DNA of 64,000 bases from Amphiduros pacificus (taxonomy: Eukaryota; Annelida; Polychaeta; Phyllodocida; Hesionidae): the NCBI GenBank assembly GCA_949316495.1, contig OX439012.1:7470549-7534548 (forward strand), given 5' to 3'. Position 1 is the stretch's first letter; the number at the start of each line of letters is the position of its first letter. The translations under genes were made by a program, and so were the position numbers. The notes below the pieces were generated by a model, which saw nothing but the letters and a program-made list of their open reading frames with translations, made no database searches and was not told the origin of the DNA. Positions 9,587-21,674 of this stretch are shown here, in pieces.

Positions 9587-12520
9587 CTGCAAACAACAAA
9601 AATCTTTTAGGTATGAAGCATCAATTCTACAATTTTGTGTATTGAAAGTTTTACGGCATATGAACATCATGACAAATTAAAATTATAATAGAGTAATAAT
9701 ATAAATATAAAACATGAATTGCACTCCCAGTAGAGATCTGTCTGAGTCATAAGCTGCACGTGACGGGTAAACACAGTTAGCGTGAACTTTGTTTGATCCT
9801 TCACGGAAAAACCAGGGAAATCGCTATATCAAAATGGCGACAAGCTGTGACCCTTATAAATACAGCTATTTTCCAAGGACAGTAACTGACTGGAATAATC
9901 TTCCCACTCAATTAACTACATTGGAACCAGGTAGCTCGGCATCCTTCAGGAACTCCCTTGCCGGGGTATAAAGGTTGGCAACAAGCAGCTGGTGTGTACC
10001 AGCTGCACCCCTTAGTGCAAGCTTGCACTCTCGGCAGGATGCCAATTGGTTTTGCCGAGTAAACTTATAGATGAAGATGTAGATCTCAATTGAGGCTCAA
10101 AGTGTGTACCAGCTGCACCCCTTAGTGCAACCTTGCACTCTCGGCAGGATGCCAATTGGTTTTGCCGAGTAAACTTATAGATGTAGATGTAGATCTCAAT
10201 TGAGGCTCAAAGTAGGATAGCACTGTTTGACCTCATTCGGGTGCTACTCAGAGGACAATGCCTTTAATGAAGTTATAAGTAAGTTGCAATACTTTTATGA
10301 CGTCATTTTACCTTTCAGTGCCTCTATGATCACACTCCACATAAAAATGATGTCAAGAAAGAAGTGTGTTTTCATAAAGGGGCAATAGATTAGGGTCTTG
10401 TTATAATAGAATTATTAGGCACACATGGGGATAGATCAATAAAATAGAAAATAGATATGAAAGACAAATACATTTATCACCAATATGTGAATTTTAAATG
10501 TTTTTTTTTACAAAATTGGTGCTTAATCCCTTTAAGAACATGGTTTGTCAAAAGGAAAAATGTTGCAACAGTTGGAAGCAAGCTTCTATTTAGCCATTCA
10601 TAAAGGAATAACTCCATTTTATTATCTGTGTGGTTCCATTTGGTCATGCATATCTCAGACACAGCACAATAAGGTCATCCACTGATTTACCATCTTGTTC
10701 TGAATTATGCATGACCAACTAATGTGAAATAAATAAAAGGTAAATGAAAAAAACCTGATTTGCAGGGCCAGTTCCAAATAATTCGGTTGTACCCCAAACC
10801 ATATTTTATTTTTGTCATAAAATCATTCATTTGGTTGCCAACAGTCATTACACACAATTCAAGTAGATCTTGTAAATGTTGTGATGATCAAATTTCACCT
10901 CAAAGATTGGATTATAACATATCTCCCAAATTCAGTCTGGAATTCTATTACCTCCTGTCAAGTGGGGTTCCTCTGGTGATCCAAAGTTTGTGGGTTTGAT
11001 CCCCGGCCATGCAGAGATTGAAATCATGATATAATTTCACACATGAGCTGAGGTCCATGCCAAAGGGTTAACCCATTGTCCTTGTAAATCTGTGACTGGG
11101 TGGGTTGTCATGTCAAGGACCTGCCACTTGACAATTCAGTGAGGCAGCACTATATCTGCTACAAGTAGGTCTCATCACGAAATGACTGAGATAATGTTGA
11201 AAGTGATGTAAAACCACAAACAAACAAACAAACAAACAAACAAACAAACAAACAAACAAACAAACAAACAAACAAACAAACAAACAAACATGGGGTGGTG
11301 ATGTAGAGAGTGTAATGCTTTGGGAAAACCCTAAGCCTGGCATGATGGAGTCGGAGGGAGATTTTACAGATCGTGAGTGTTTCTGAGCCATCTTCAGGCT
11401 GCTTTACTGAGCTGGGTAACTCCTGGATGCAAACCTCTCTTTTTCAAGATCAAATTTTGAATGTTTCCAAATCTGTCATTCTTACTCTGCCAGTGATGTT
11501 TTCACTGGTATTTTGGAGGTGTGTCTTATTAAGCTGTGTTTCCATATGTACAGTGCGTAATGCAGTCCGTGATGCAGTGCGTCAAGCAGAGCGTCATGCG
11601 GCGTTCACATGTATTCGTCAGTTTTGTGATGTTTTCATGGCCAAACTTCCAATTTGGCGCCAAAATTAGGCTTGCAACCTATGGGAAACCTATGCGTCAC
11701 CCTATGCGTCAGATTTTCATTCGCTACCCTATGCGAAAGGCTATGCGTCAATTTGCTTACGGACATCATTACGGATACATGCAATACATGGAAACACCTG
11801 CATTGTTCAGTGTGGTGTGCGAAAAAAATTGACGCACTGCATGACGTTCTGCATGACGCGCTGCATGACGTCCTGCACATATGGAAACACAGCCTTAAGA
11901 TGATCATAAATAATGACATCAATTTTATCCCCATTTAATCTTGAGATTGCCAGAGACTTTTTTACAACTTTCTGCACTGAAAATATTTTGCTGTTCAGGT
12001 TCAATATTAATACAAGACATTTTCCCCCTCATATCCATTCTGTCTTCTATCTTATCTTCAATTAAAACTGAATTGACATTTTGAACTTTATCTTGGGACC
12101 TCTTATTGAATGAACTTTCAAACTGGCTTGGTAGATTTTCTCCCCCTCTTCCCTCATATTTAACACACATATCCTTGTCTCCTCACCTTCATTTTTAATT
12201 TTTTCTGCTGTTGTCCAAACAATTCCCAGGCGTACTGGAACCCGTTTGGTCTTGAATTCTGCTAGCAAATGCAAAATGTCAGTACTAAACAAGAGCACTT
12301 TATGAGAATTATTTAGCCTCAGTCGTAATAAGTCCTTAACTTCGATGGCTTCTCTTGGAAGACTTTTTCCTGATGATAAAATCTTAAGGATGTCGTTTTT
12401 TACAGTTTCCATGCTTGTAAAATCCAGACTGGCTCTGTAAAAGTTGGTGTGACCGCTTTCGGGTTTTATCCATGAATCCTTAGAAAAATACATCAGCACC
12501 TCCACTTGTTGGTCATCCAT
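9021..12520 (-). CDS. Two-exon BTB/POZ-domain protein gene
   Basis: Exon 1 (12520-12187, starting at ATG) ends in GAAG|GTGAGG. Exon 2 (9586-9021) starts after TTGTTTGCAG. The junction is phase 1 on both sides (G|AA gives Glu112), and the joined 900 nt encode 299 residues plus TGA. Residues about 141-242 are a BTB/POZ domain: RVRDICCDLNLICKGHKVV, GHRAILAAGSTYF, KVIRLIVEFLHGN and LEIAEKLNIG are its typical strands and helices. BTB domains dimerise and often act as Cullin-3 or repressor adaptors. Residues 1-111 match no family I know, and no Kelch or zinc-finger region follows. The intron (12186-9587) holds a LINE tail, a SINE and a MITE. A donor-like AAG|GTAATA near 9080 leaves open further exons to the left. 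Confidence 0.7.
9720..10213 (+). mobile_element. 3' end of a non-LTR retrotransposon (LINE)
   Basis: 9789-9971 encodes a typical LINE C-terminus (YKYSYFPRTVTDWNNLP, then SFRNSLAGV and a stop). After it comes a 110-bp tandem duplication (from about 9991 and 10101), each copy ending in a tagatgtagatgtag-like tail. It is 5'-truncated with no RT core in the window. CR1/Jockey-type families end this way; the exact clade is not determined. It lies inside the BTB gene intron on the opposite strand. Confidence 0.75.
10945..11290 (+). mobile_element. tRNA-derived SINE with (CAAA)n tail
   Basis: A B-box-like GGTTTGATCCC lies at about 10993-11003, followed by a tRNA-unrelated body ending in gttgaaagtgatgtaaaac and a long (CAAA)n tail (about 11213-11290). 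The same body end with a CAAA-type tail is inverted at about 20905-20960, supporting a SINE family. Confidence 0.7.
11533..11900. mobile_element. MITE with ~20-bp inverted termini, TTAA-flanked
   Basis: The left end (gctgtgtttccatatgt, from about 11535) is mirrored by acatatggaaacacagc at about 11878-11895, and both ends abut TTAA. The interior is rich in short tgcgtca/tgacgcact repeats that are complementary across the element, so much of it can fold back. No transposase is seen. TTAA or TTA/TAA target duplication would fit piggyBac-like or Harbinger-like families. Confidence 0.65.
12187..12520 (-). CDS. BTB gene exon 1
   Basis: The exon starts MDDQQVEVLMYFSKDSW and ends with a strong donor (GTGAGG). 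It encodes 111 residues plus one base, mixed helical in character with a Leu-rich stretch (KDLLRLRLNN). The frame stays open past the donor for about 40 codons, but phase agreement with the BTB exon supports the donor. Confidence 0.65.
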
Positions 12521-13062
12521 TTCAATATTTACTTTCTTTTATTCTATTTCAGTTCTGACAGCTTCCCATCACAAGTACTCCTCCTGCAAATGTACCAATA
12601 CACACATACATTAAATAGCTATGGCAATATAAACAAATAATTTATTTGACAAGTAGCGTGATATCTTTTCTTGTTTAAAGTAGGGTCCAATAAACTGGTG
12701 TTTTCTCTAACTCCTTTTTGCCATCTGCAAAGAGGTCATTAGGCCACCCAAAAAAACCTCATTTCTGATAATGTATCCTAAAAAACTACGATGGTGGGGT
12801 AGATTTTCATTTTAATCGTATATATTTTTTTTTTAATGATGAAATATATTGAGATTGTATATATATTTAAATGCCATTATAACTGAAACTATGTCTTTTT
12901 ACCTATAAAGTAAAAAAAAAAACTTGTTGCTGGTTTGAACTAGGGCCGGTAGGGAAATTGAGGGATGGGCTGTAACTCAGTCAATGCTATTGGTGGATGT
13001 ACCCCATTGTAGCACACATGTATATGACCAATGGTACATTTTTGGTTGGATAAAAGAATGCC
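12521..13062. other. No gene seen; diverged dispersed repeat
   Basis: No ORF or RNA gene is supported. About 12755-12990 and about 59750-59905 look like diverged copies of one repeat: both have a poly-T stretch, then gaaattataactga-type sequence, then a ggtaggga(aa)-type end. Confidence 0.4.
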
Positions 13063-13320
13063 GGTAAAGTCAGCCCCTAAGTGAAGTCAACCCTGCTGTA
13101 GGTAGGTGAACTCAGCCCCTAAATGAAGTCAACCCTGCTGTAGGTAGGTGAACTCAGCCCTCAGACACTTGTTCACTGTACAATACTCTTTATTGTATCG
13201 CAAATCCTATTACCCTGAGAAACTTCGGGCCACCAAGTGGCTACATGCTCAGGCCTTGACATAAAGAGAAAAATGTTGGTTGCCCAGTTGGGCCACCAGA
13301 GTTGGCGAAATGTACAACTT
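13063..13320. repeat. 48-bp duplication and fragment of a CAGGCCTTGACAT MITE
   Basis: A unit of about 48 bp (tcagcccctaa through ggtaggtgaac) is repeated twice at about 13063-13160. The following sequence (ctctttattgtatc through aaacttcgggccacca and caggccttgaca) matches the right half of the MITE at 47027-47372, in rearranged order. Confidence 0.55.
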
Positions 13321-14290
13321 TACCAGAACCAGAACTGTACAACTCCACTATATTTAGTCATTGTTCGGAGAGATTGGCAGGGGGCCTATGTGCTGTCCGT
13401 AGCGTCATTTCCTCAGTTTTTATCCAACATTATGCTTGACAACAGAAATGGCATTCAGAAGAGTCCAAGTCATAGCATCATGGGAGAAACATCATATGAC
13501 ATCAGAAGCACCACTGTGTTATGCCTGTCACTCCCATGAATAAACTGACCCAGTTTCACATGATTGCACAAACTCGTAAACAATAGCAAAACGATGCTGA
13601 GATGAAGAAAAAATAAAGAAATATTCTCTAAACAACTAAAGAAGTCTTGCGGTAGATATTGAAATGGTTTGTTGAAATCCTGTTGCTGGAGAATGAGTTC
13701 TAACATAGTCATGAGATAATAATGATGGGCAGTGCATGGTGTATCTGGAAACAGTCTATTTTCACCGTGTACATCACTTAGACATCACTCGGGCGCCAGC
13801 TTCACTTGTATTCTTTAGGAATGCTGGACGATATGAGCGTTTGCCTTTATGAGCGTATGACATTATGAATGTGGGACAATATGAGAGTGGGTTCATGTGA
13901 GTGTCACATGTTTTGAGTGTGGTCTCAATATGTCAGTGTAATGTTAGAAACCTTTATAATTCTATATAAAATTGATTTAAAGAAGGAATATTCTAACAAT
14001 TTGTAAGTTTGTCAATTCCAAACATTTTGGCCAGAGAACACTGTGTTCTGTCAGTTATCTACCAATGTGTTAATTTTCACACATTTCTATATGCTCACAA
14101 TTGAAGAATAAGGTATAATTTGATATTTTGCAGTAAAAATATTACTTGAAAACAATGATATAATCCCATTTTACACTGAAATTCAACAAGTGCAGATTTT
14201 AGCAAAAAAGTCTTTTTTTAAAAAAAAGAATTTGTATAGTTTCCTTTTCGAAAATGATATTTATATTTTCTCATCATTTTGAAGTTGCCG
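13321..14290. other. No gene seen
   Basis: AT-rich, with no supported coding or RNA feature. Short tatgagcg/tatgagag-like motifs recur at about 13825-13920. Confidence 0.4.
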
Positions 14291-14294
14291 TAAA

Positions 14295-15545
14295 TGTAGA
14301 CTACACTGACTGGCATATAATTTACGTTTGCGAAAAAAACATTTCAATTCCATGTTTATTTATGCAGTTGAGGTGTCTGCAGTCTGGTCTGTGACACTGA
14401 CAGGCAGGTTTGTGATCTGCAGGCCGATCAGAAGATCATATAGCTCCAAAATTCTGTGTTATAATACCCACCACTAATTGCACTTGAGCTGAATGTTGTG
14501 TCTCACATGTCATCTTGTAATTCCACTGTCTTTCAAAATGTTAAATGTGTTTATTTGTTTTCACACACAAGAGAAATTCCCAACCACTCTCTAAGTATTA
14601 ACCTATATAAAAGTAAGTGATATCTCTCTGGCTGCCTGTGGTGGAGGTCGGAGACATGTTTGACCTAATTCCCACACCTTAACTCTGGATCTGCACCCTG
14701 CAGTGTTGAAATTCAAAACTGCTATAAATTTGTCACATGTACACTGTCACATGTACACTGTCACAACACTGCTGCCAGGGGCGGATCCAGGATGTTTTAT
14801 GGGCTAAAGTAAGTAAATGTAGAGTACAGTGACTGGCAACTGTCTGAAACTGGCAGTTGAAACTCAGACACTTTTAACACAGTCAAACATAAGCATACCT
14901 TTCTTTCAGTTTCTGTTTAATAACAATAAAATTAGATGCAAAACATATATGATCTACACATATTTAGAAGTTAAAAAGAAACATTCTTTGAAGTTTTTTA
15001 TTTATTTTATTTTAATAATTCAGCAGATGCCACATTGTCTTTATGAATATGGTGCTGGTGTATATATATAAAATGTAGAGTACAGTGACTGGCATTTTTA
15101 ACACAGTCAAACATATAGCATACCTTTCTTTTGTGCATAAAGTTATTAATTATCATATATTCTACATTTGCAAAAAAATATTCAAATTCTATGTTTATTT
15201 ATGCAGTTGAGGTGTCTGCCAGTCTGTGACACTGAGATCTGCAGGCCCCTCAGAAGTACATATCCTCCAAAATTATGTGTTATAATACCCACCACTAATT
15301 GCAATTGAGCTGAATGTTGAGTCTCACATGTCATCTTGTAATTCCACTGTCTTTCAAAATGTTAAAAGTGTTTGTTACAAAGTATTAACCTACCGTTATA
15401 TATATATAAAAGTAGTGATATTGCTCTGGCTGCCTGTGGTGGAGGTCAAGACACGTGTGACCTGAACCCTGGATCTACACCCTGCAGTGTTGAAATTCAA
15501 CACAGCTGTCAACACTGCTATAAATTTCTAACATGTGTACATCGG
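14295..15545 (+). repeat. Duplicated segment of about 450 bp in direct orientation
   Basis: 14295-14745 and about 15075-15540 are direct copies: gcagttgaggtgtctgc, ataatacccaccactaattg, catcttgtaattccactgtc and the tggctgcctgtggtggaggtc end all recur in order. A third, partial copy starts near 14815 (gtagagtacagtgactggca). No ORF persists across the copies, so I treat it as duplicated non-coding DNA. Confidence 0.7.
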
Positions 15546-16204
15546 CTGGACTGGCTGACCGTGGGGGTTACTATCATAGAACTAAAAAAACAGTGTATCA
15601 TTTTCTTATTGCATCACCCCACAGTCAGGGTATCATTTTTATAAACTTTGTATCATCCCTAAATCAGGATATCAAAATTTAAGTCAGTCATAAATCAGGT
15701 TCTGGGTTTTTCAATTCCATCCCAGCCTCCATGGGTTAAAATTATGAGAGTATCCCCCCTGGGTGATGTGTGGATTGGCTCTGGTCGTCTCCGTTCAATT
15801 ATATTATAATAATAGGTCTCTCAAAACAGAGCCTTTCTTATAACATAGACTTCATTCTTGGTCTTAAACCCTGTATACAATATACCGTAGGTATTAGTAT
15901 GTAGGACAGAGACAGAGAGGGGATGGGGACTTTCACTCTCTGGTGGTTAAACCTGTGGTCAGAACCTACAAAGTTTGTACTTTCAGATCTAATAAGTTTT
16001 ATTATCTGTATATATCTGCAACAATATTTATGATTAATTATTTCCACATACCTCCTGCTGTAATGGCATAGATCCTCTTCTAATGATGATAGAGCAATGA
16101 TTCAAAGTAACTGTCAATCCACATGGAAACCAGCTATCAGCTTTCAAAATGGGGCACTTCACTTGAAGTAGGTCAAGTGAAGTAGGTCAGTTGGAGACCA
16201 CAAG
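15546..16204. other. No gene seen
   Basis: AT-rich, with only short unsupported frames and no repeat that I can align elsewhere in the window. Confidence 0.35.
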
Positions 16205-16229
16205 GCATGTGTGTGGGAGTGAGGCAGGG

Positions 16230-16585
16230 GGAGAGGAGTAAACAGAGGGCTGGCCCCTATAGATCAGCCAATCGGAGTGCTCCTAACAAAAATCTACTGA
16301 ATGCTTTTCATTGGTTATTTCCAATCATGTGGTACAAAATAGCTTTGTCAACATTTTCACTCGCATTTGTTTTGACTTTAGGGCTCAATGTTCGAGGTTT
16401 TGACAGGGTCAAGCTGGAAGTCTATGGAGCATATCCCTATGATAGGTCCATGGCGGCCATGATTTTGGCACGTTTTTCCTGCTTTCACCGTCAGATAGCG
16501 GTTTTGTTTCAGAAGTGATTTGTGAGTGCATAGCAGAGTAAGAAGATTTTCCCGGATTTTGCATTGGGATTTTGCAAACTTACGC
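16230..16585 (+). repeat. Dispersed repeat, copy 1 (plus)
   Basis: Shared with about 19205-19500 (inverted) and about 49130-49500 (inverted). Common blocks are the cactgaatgc/ctcattggtt block, tgatttgtgagtgca with agagtaagaag, and ttttgcaaacttacgcg. No coding capacity is seen. Confidence 0.65.
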
Positions 16586-17787
16586 GATGATCACTGTGCA
16601 TCACTCAACATCACCAGCTAGTATGGCCAGATGATCACCATGCATCACTCAATGTCACCAGCCAGTATGGCCAGATGATCACCATGCATCACCCAACATC
16701 ACCAGCCAGTATGGCCAGATGATCACTGTGCATCACCCAACATCACCAGCCAGTATGGCCAGATGATCACCATGCATCACCCAACATCACCAGCCAGTAT
16801 GGCCAGATGATCATTGTGCATCACCCAACATCACCAGCCAGTATGACCAGATGATCGCCATGCATCACTCAACGTCACCAGCCAGTATGGCCAGATGATC
16901 ACTGTGCATCACCCAACATCACCAGCCAGTATGGCCAGATGATCGCCATGCATCACTCAACGTCACCAGCCAGTATGGCCAGATGATCACTGTGCATCAC
17001 CCAACATCACCAGCCAGTATGGCCAGATGATCACTGTGCATCACCCAACATCACCAGCCAGTATGGCCAGATGATCGCCATGCATCACTCAACGTCACCA
17101 GCCAGTATGGCCAGATGATCACTGTGCATCACCCAACATCACCAGCCAGTATGGCCAGATGATCGCCATGCATCACCCAACATCATCAGCCAGTATGGCC
17201 AGATGATCACTGTGCATCACTCTACATCACCAGCTAGTATGGCCAGATGATCACTGCATCACTCAACATCACCAGCCAGTATGGCCAGATGATCACTGTG
17301 CATCACTCAACATCACCAGCCAGTATGGCCAGATGATCACTGTGCATCACTCTACATCACCAGCCAGTATGGCCAGATGATCGCCATGCATCACCCAACA
17401 TCACCAGCCAGTATGGCCAGATGATCACTGTGCATCACTCTACATCACCAGCCAGTATGGCCAGATGATCGCCATGCATCACCCAACATCACCAGCCAGT
17501 ATGGCCAGATGATCACTGTGCATCACTCAACATCACCAGCCAGTATGGCCAGATGATCACTGTGCATCACTCAACATCACCAGCCAGTATGGCCAGATGA
17601 TCACTGTGCATCACCCAACATCACCAGCCAGTATGGCCAGATGATCGCCATGCATCACTCAACGTCACCAGCTAGTATGAACAGGTGATCACTGTGCATC
17701 ACCCAACATCACCAGCCAGTATGGCCAGATGATCACCATGCATCACCCAACATCACCAGCCAGTATGGCCAGATGATCACTGTGCAT
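16586..17787 (+). repeat. 44-bp tandem satellite, about 27 units
   Basis: The unit is gatcactgtgcatcaccc, then aacatcaccagccagtatgg, then ccagat. Two unit variants (actgtgcatc and accatgcatc/gccatgcatc) alternate irregularly, indicating some higher-order duplication. Homogeneity is high, which suggests recent expansion. Confidence 0.95.
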
Positions 17788-18377
17788 ATTTCCAGAACAA
17801 TAGGGACATAAGCGTCCTTCCCATCCGTTGACCTCGGTAGATATTTACTAATGATATCCCTGAACCAGAGTTTGACCTGATATATATTGTTGACTTGCAG
17901 GATGTGTATTTTGGAGATGTTGTTAGATGTGTATTGAAGACATGTATGATACGATATAATTGAGTAAAACATGATAATACAATACTAGCCACCATAGTGA
18001 TTGAATGTTTAGTTTTACTCCTCAGCAAATTTTGCTGAAGGTTTCTTGTTGTAGTCTGTGCTGTCCAAACAAAATATGTATTATTTGACTGTCCACACTT
18101 GATCTAGTTTAAAAGACTCAGCTCAAATATCTATTGATTTTTTTGTTGAATTATAAAAAATCTCAAATATTTATATTTTATAAGTCTTTAATGATATTCA
18201 ATATTTTTCAATTCAAATATTTATATTTTATGAGTCTTTCAAAATCTTGTTCTCTGCTTAAGTTAGGTGTTATTATTTCTTTGAAGACATTGAATTGTAT
18301 CCAAATGTATTGAAGATTGACCAAAATTAATACATAACTTTCAGATGAACAAAACAGAAAAGCCACAAGTAGGAGCT
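17788..18377. other. No gene seen
   Basis: AT-rich spacer between two arrays. The short minus-strand frames have no recognisable content. Confidence 0.35.
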
Positions 18378-18660
18378 ATATTGGAGACATGTAGTATGTG
18401 TATTGGAGACATGTATTATGCATTTCAACGACATGTAGTGCAAATATTGGAGACATGTATTTTGTATATTGCAGACATGTAGTTTGCATTTCAACGACAT
18501 GTAGTGCGAATTTTGGAGACATGTGTTTTGTGTATTGGAGACATGTAGCATGTGTATTGGAGACATCTAGTATGTGTATTGGAGACATGTTGTATGTGTA
18601 TTGGAGACATGTAGTATGTGTATTGGAGACAGGTATCATGTGTATTGGAGACATGCAGTG
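18378..18660 (+). repeat. 22-bp minisatellite, about 13 units
   Basis: The unit is attggagacatgtagtatgtgt. A variant group reading catttcaacgacatgtagtg is interspersed, giving a 66-bp higher-order period. The open frames on both strands follow from the repeat and are not evidence of a protein. Confidence 0.9.
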
Positions 18661-18900
18661 CATATATATTGTGTATGGTGTGAGGAGTTTGTACTCATTT
18701 TTAGCATATCTTGCATAAATCATACATGAAAACATGAAAGTGTCCCTATTTGGCTGCCGGTCAGTGGTCAAAGTAGTTAAACAATGTATACGAGAAGAAT
18801 TAGATGCTCTATCACGCTCCAAAACATGTAAAATACTTCGAAAATTCTGCTCAATAACTGTCTGCAAAGTGTGTTGATTAGGCCATTTTGTACCATGTGA

Positions 18901-19217
18901 TTAACCCCTAATGGACTAGCCTATCTAAATTTTGTTGATTGGCAGGACTAACCAATTTGCTTCTGGACTAGTGTATCTACATACTAAATTCATAAAATTT
19001 ATAAACACGGTTATTCAGCATGCTTAATAAAGTGTTGGTGTCAAAAGTTCATGATCCAGTCAGTCTGACATCATTATCATGATTACATTGTAACAAATTG
19101 CAGCCCTTCAGAATGTTACAAATGACGTCATCAAGTCAGAACAACGGGGACGTCAACGTCCTTCCCGTCCATTGCCGGTGGTGGACGTTGCAGTACTCCC
19201 CATCCGTTAGGGGTTAA
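18901..19217. mobile_element. piggyBac-like MITE, 317 bp, copy A
   Basis: Bounded by TTAA on both sides with inverted ends TTAACCCCTAAtgGAC and CCGTTAGGGGTTAA. It has exactly the same TTAA-to-TTAA length as the inverted copy at 20993-21309 and shares its interior (gattacattgtaaca, gacgtcaacgtcc). TTAA duplication plus CCC termini fits the piggyBac superfamily. No transposase is seen. Confidence 0.85.
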
Positions 19218-19500
19218 AAGCAGCCAATGAGAGGCATTCAGTGGATTTTGTTAGAAGCATTCTGAATGGCTGTTCTATAACTACATCAGAGACTGGAAAC
19301 GTGCTACAGACCAATCAGATTCTAGCACATTCTGCGCATGCTTGCGCACAAGATACTTATTTCTGGAATCTGATTGGTTCCAATACAATCCTTATGGCCC
19401 TCATAAAAATGCAATAAAATTTTCTTATCATGCTTACTCTACCATGCACTCACAAATTACTTCTCATACAAAAGCGCTTTCTGATGGTGTAATAGCCGAC
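19205..19500 (-). repeat. Dispersed repeat, copy 2 (minus)
   Basis: Inverted relative to 16230-16585: cagccaatgagaggcattc at the left and gcactcacaaattacttctc near 19447. It overlaps the end of MITE copy A by a few bases. Confidence 0.6.
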
Positions 19501-19557
19501 GACAACTGGCCTGCAGACGACAACAGAGTTGTGATTCCATTTTCAAAGTCTTTAACC

Positions 19558-20545
19558 ACTATGGGACTAGGCTATCTAAATTTTGTTGATTGGCTGGACT
19601 AACTAATTTATTTTTCTGGATCAGTGTTAGCTCGAGAATCTCTAGCAGTGAATTTGCCTTTTGTTTATTTTGGGCCCGGCGGCCATTTCACGGCTAGAGA
19701 GAGTTCATCAAATTTAATCTGCCCTAGCGCAGCCCACTGAGCTGCGCGTGGTAAACACACACTGCAGGTGTTGTAATTGTGTACTCACTGATTACAAGGC
19801 CTGGTTGTTTGCAAAGTATAATCTGTTTTCTTCAATATCCAGTTGTAAAACGATCATTTTATTCTGTTTTAAGTCAGTTATCTCACTTTTAAATGGACAA
19901 GAATTTCAGCTTCTTCAGAATTGAAATGGCCGCCAATGTTAAGACTGGTTTAGACCACGTTACTACATTTCACCCTCCACTTTTTGTGTATTGTGGGGAG
20001 TGGTTTTTCACTGCTTTAGGGGTGTTTTATCTGGTGATGTTTTCAGGTCTTTTCATAATTTCAAACATTGAGAGGTTTCCACTCGATGCTTCATTTTTTT
20101 CCTGTTGGATGTTTCAAGCAATATAAAACTTTAAATGTTACACTGGCAATGCAATCATCTTCAGAAATATGTAAGGTAACTTTGTAGTGCACTTTTAACA
20201 AGTGTCCCATCATGATTCAGAAGAAAACAGTGCATTTTTATGAAGAAGCCAGGAAATTTAAAAATCTGATTTTTTTACTGAAGTACTCCACGACCTAAAA
20301 ACTGCCCCTATGTGCTCTCAAATGTGTAAAATGAAAATAAAAAATGACAAGAAAAAATCTCTTTGGAAGGGCTTGTTATTTAGGGAGTGGATGCCATGAC
20401 TAGATCAGTGTCTCTACATACGTAATTGATAAAATTTATAACCATGGTTATTCAATTTGCTCAATAGAGTGCCGGGGTCAAAAGTTCACGATCCACTCAG
20501 TCTGACGTCATTATCATGATTACATTGTAACAAAGTTGTACACTG
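19558..20545 (+). mobile_element. piggyBac-like MITE copy interrupted by a ~775-bp insertion
   Basis: 19558-19627 and 20403-20545 together align with one half of the 317-bp MITE family. The 775 bases between are flanked by gatcagtgt at 19619-19627 and 20403-20411, a 9-bp (or 8-bp) duplication as left by hAT-type insertion. The insert ends share only TAG, so the family is unsure. No ORF of note lies within it. Confidence 0.6.
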
Positions 20546-20904
20546 TACCTTCATGAGCAGTACCCTCAGCCTCACAATTATATTTCAACAGTGCAGAAAA
20601 TTTACGTAAATGTGCACAATGTCTACAAATCGAGACATTACTTTACTTACCTTATTCAGCTGTTATAAACAAGCACTAAGGTCCGGAGACAAGAATGCTG
20701 AACCGCAAAACGTCACTAGACATGCCTCAAACAAGTGAGGTGGCCTCATATTTTCCATTCAATCCCATTTTAATTTGATCAAATAAAACATTTCGATTTG
20801 ATTTGAAATGTTGGCCACTCCACTTTTGTCTCGTGGGCACTCTGAGCATACGCAGTATAACTAACACTCGAGGGGAGACCCATCCTATGCGTACCATCCT
20901 CAAT

Positions 20905-20960
20905 CGGCGTGTTTGTTTGTTGTTTGGGGTTTTATATCACTTTCAACATCCAATCAGTGT
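20905..20960 (-). mobile_element. SINE 3' end fragment
   Basis: The reverse complement reads ttgaaagtgatataaaaccc and then a CAAA-type tail, matching the end of the SINE at 10945-11290. Confidence 0.55.
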
Positions 20961-20992
20961 GTCATTTTTAAAGTTGTAAAAAGAACCACAGT

Positions 20993-21309
20993 TTAACCCC
21001 TAACGGACGGGAAGGACGGCAACATCCACCACCGGTAACGGACGGGAGGGACGTTGACGTCCCCATTGTTCTGGCTTGATGACGTCACTTGTAACATTCT
21101 GAAGTGCTGCAACATGTTACAATGTAATCATGATAATGACGTCAGACTGCCTTGATCATGAAGTTTTGACCCCAGCACTTTATCAAGCATATTGAGTAAC
21201 CATGGTTATAAATTTGATTAATTTAGTATGTAGATACACTAGTCCAGAAAAAAATTGGTTAGTCCTGCTAATCAACAAAATTTAGATAGCCTAGTCCCTT
21301 AGGGGTTAA
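20993..21309. mobile_element. piggyBac-like MITE, 317 bp, copy B (inverted)
   Basis: TTAACCCCTAACGGAC at the left and the mirrored taggggTTAA at the right. The interior is the reverse of copy A, with tacactagtccag and caacaaaatttagatagcc near the right end. Confidence 0.85.
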
Positions 21310-21674
21310 GCCATATCAGAATAGGTCATTTGACACACTGATTATTTAATATCTTCTTAAAGGTGAAGACCAACCTCAGTGTATTGATTGTCAAAGGGTT
21401 TTTGTTATTAAACATGTTTTAATTGAGTGTATTCGTCCAATTGCAATAATGAGTATATTGAGTAATCAGCATCTTCAGACTTCCTTTTTCTTGAATTCAT
21501 TCAATATTAAATGCATCCCCTGCACCAGGGCAGTTAACAGTGCTGAAACAAATCAAATAGGCCGGTGGTTTTAAGAGAGAGGGTCTTAAAATCTCAAAGT
21601 TTGAATACACAAGTCAAATTGATTCAAATCAATATCTAACTTCTGTATAACAACATTAAAAAGTTATATAACTG
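21310..21674. other. No gene seen
   Basis: Spacer without recognisable coding, RNA or repeat content. Confidence 0.35.

Noticed and set aside
11113-11391. Minus-strand frame with a run of VCLF repeats
   Set aside because: Translation of the (CAAA)n tail of a SINE.
11536-11938. Several overlapping 80-100 residue frames
   Set aside because: They lie inside a foldback MITE whose tgcgtca/tgacgca repeats keep both strands open.
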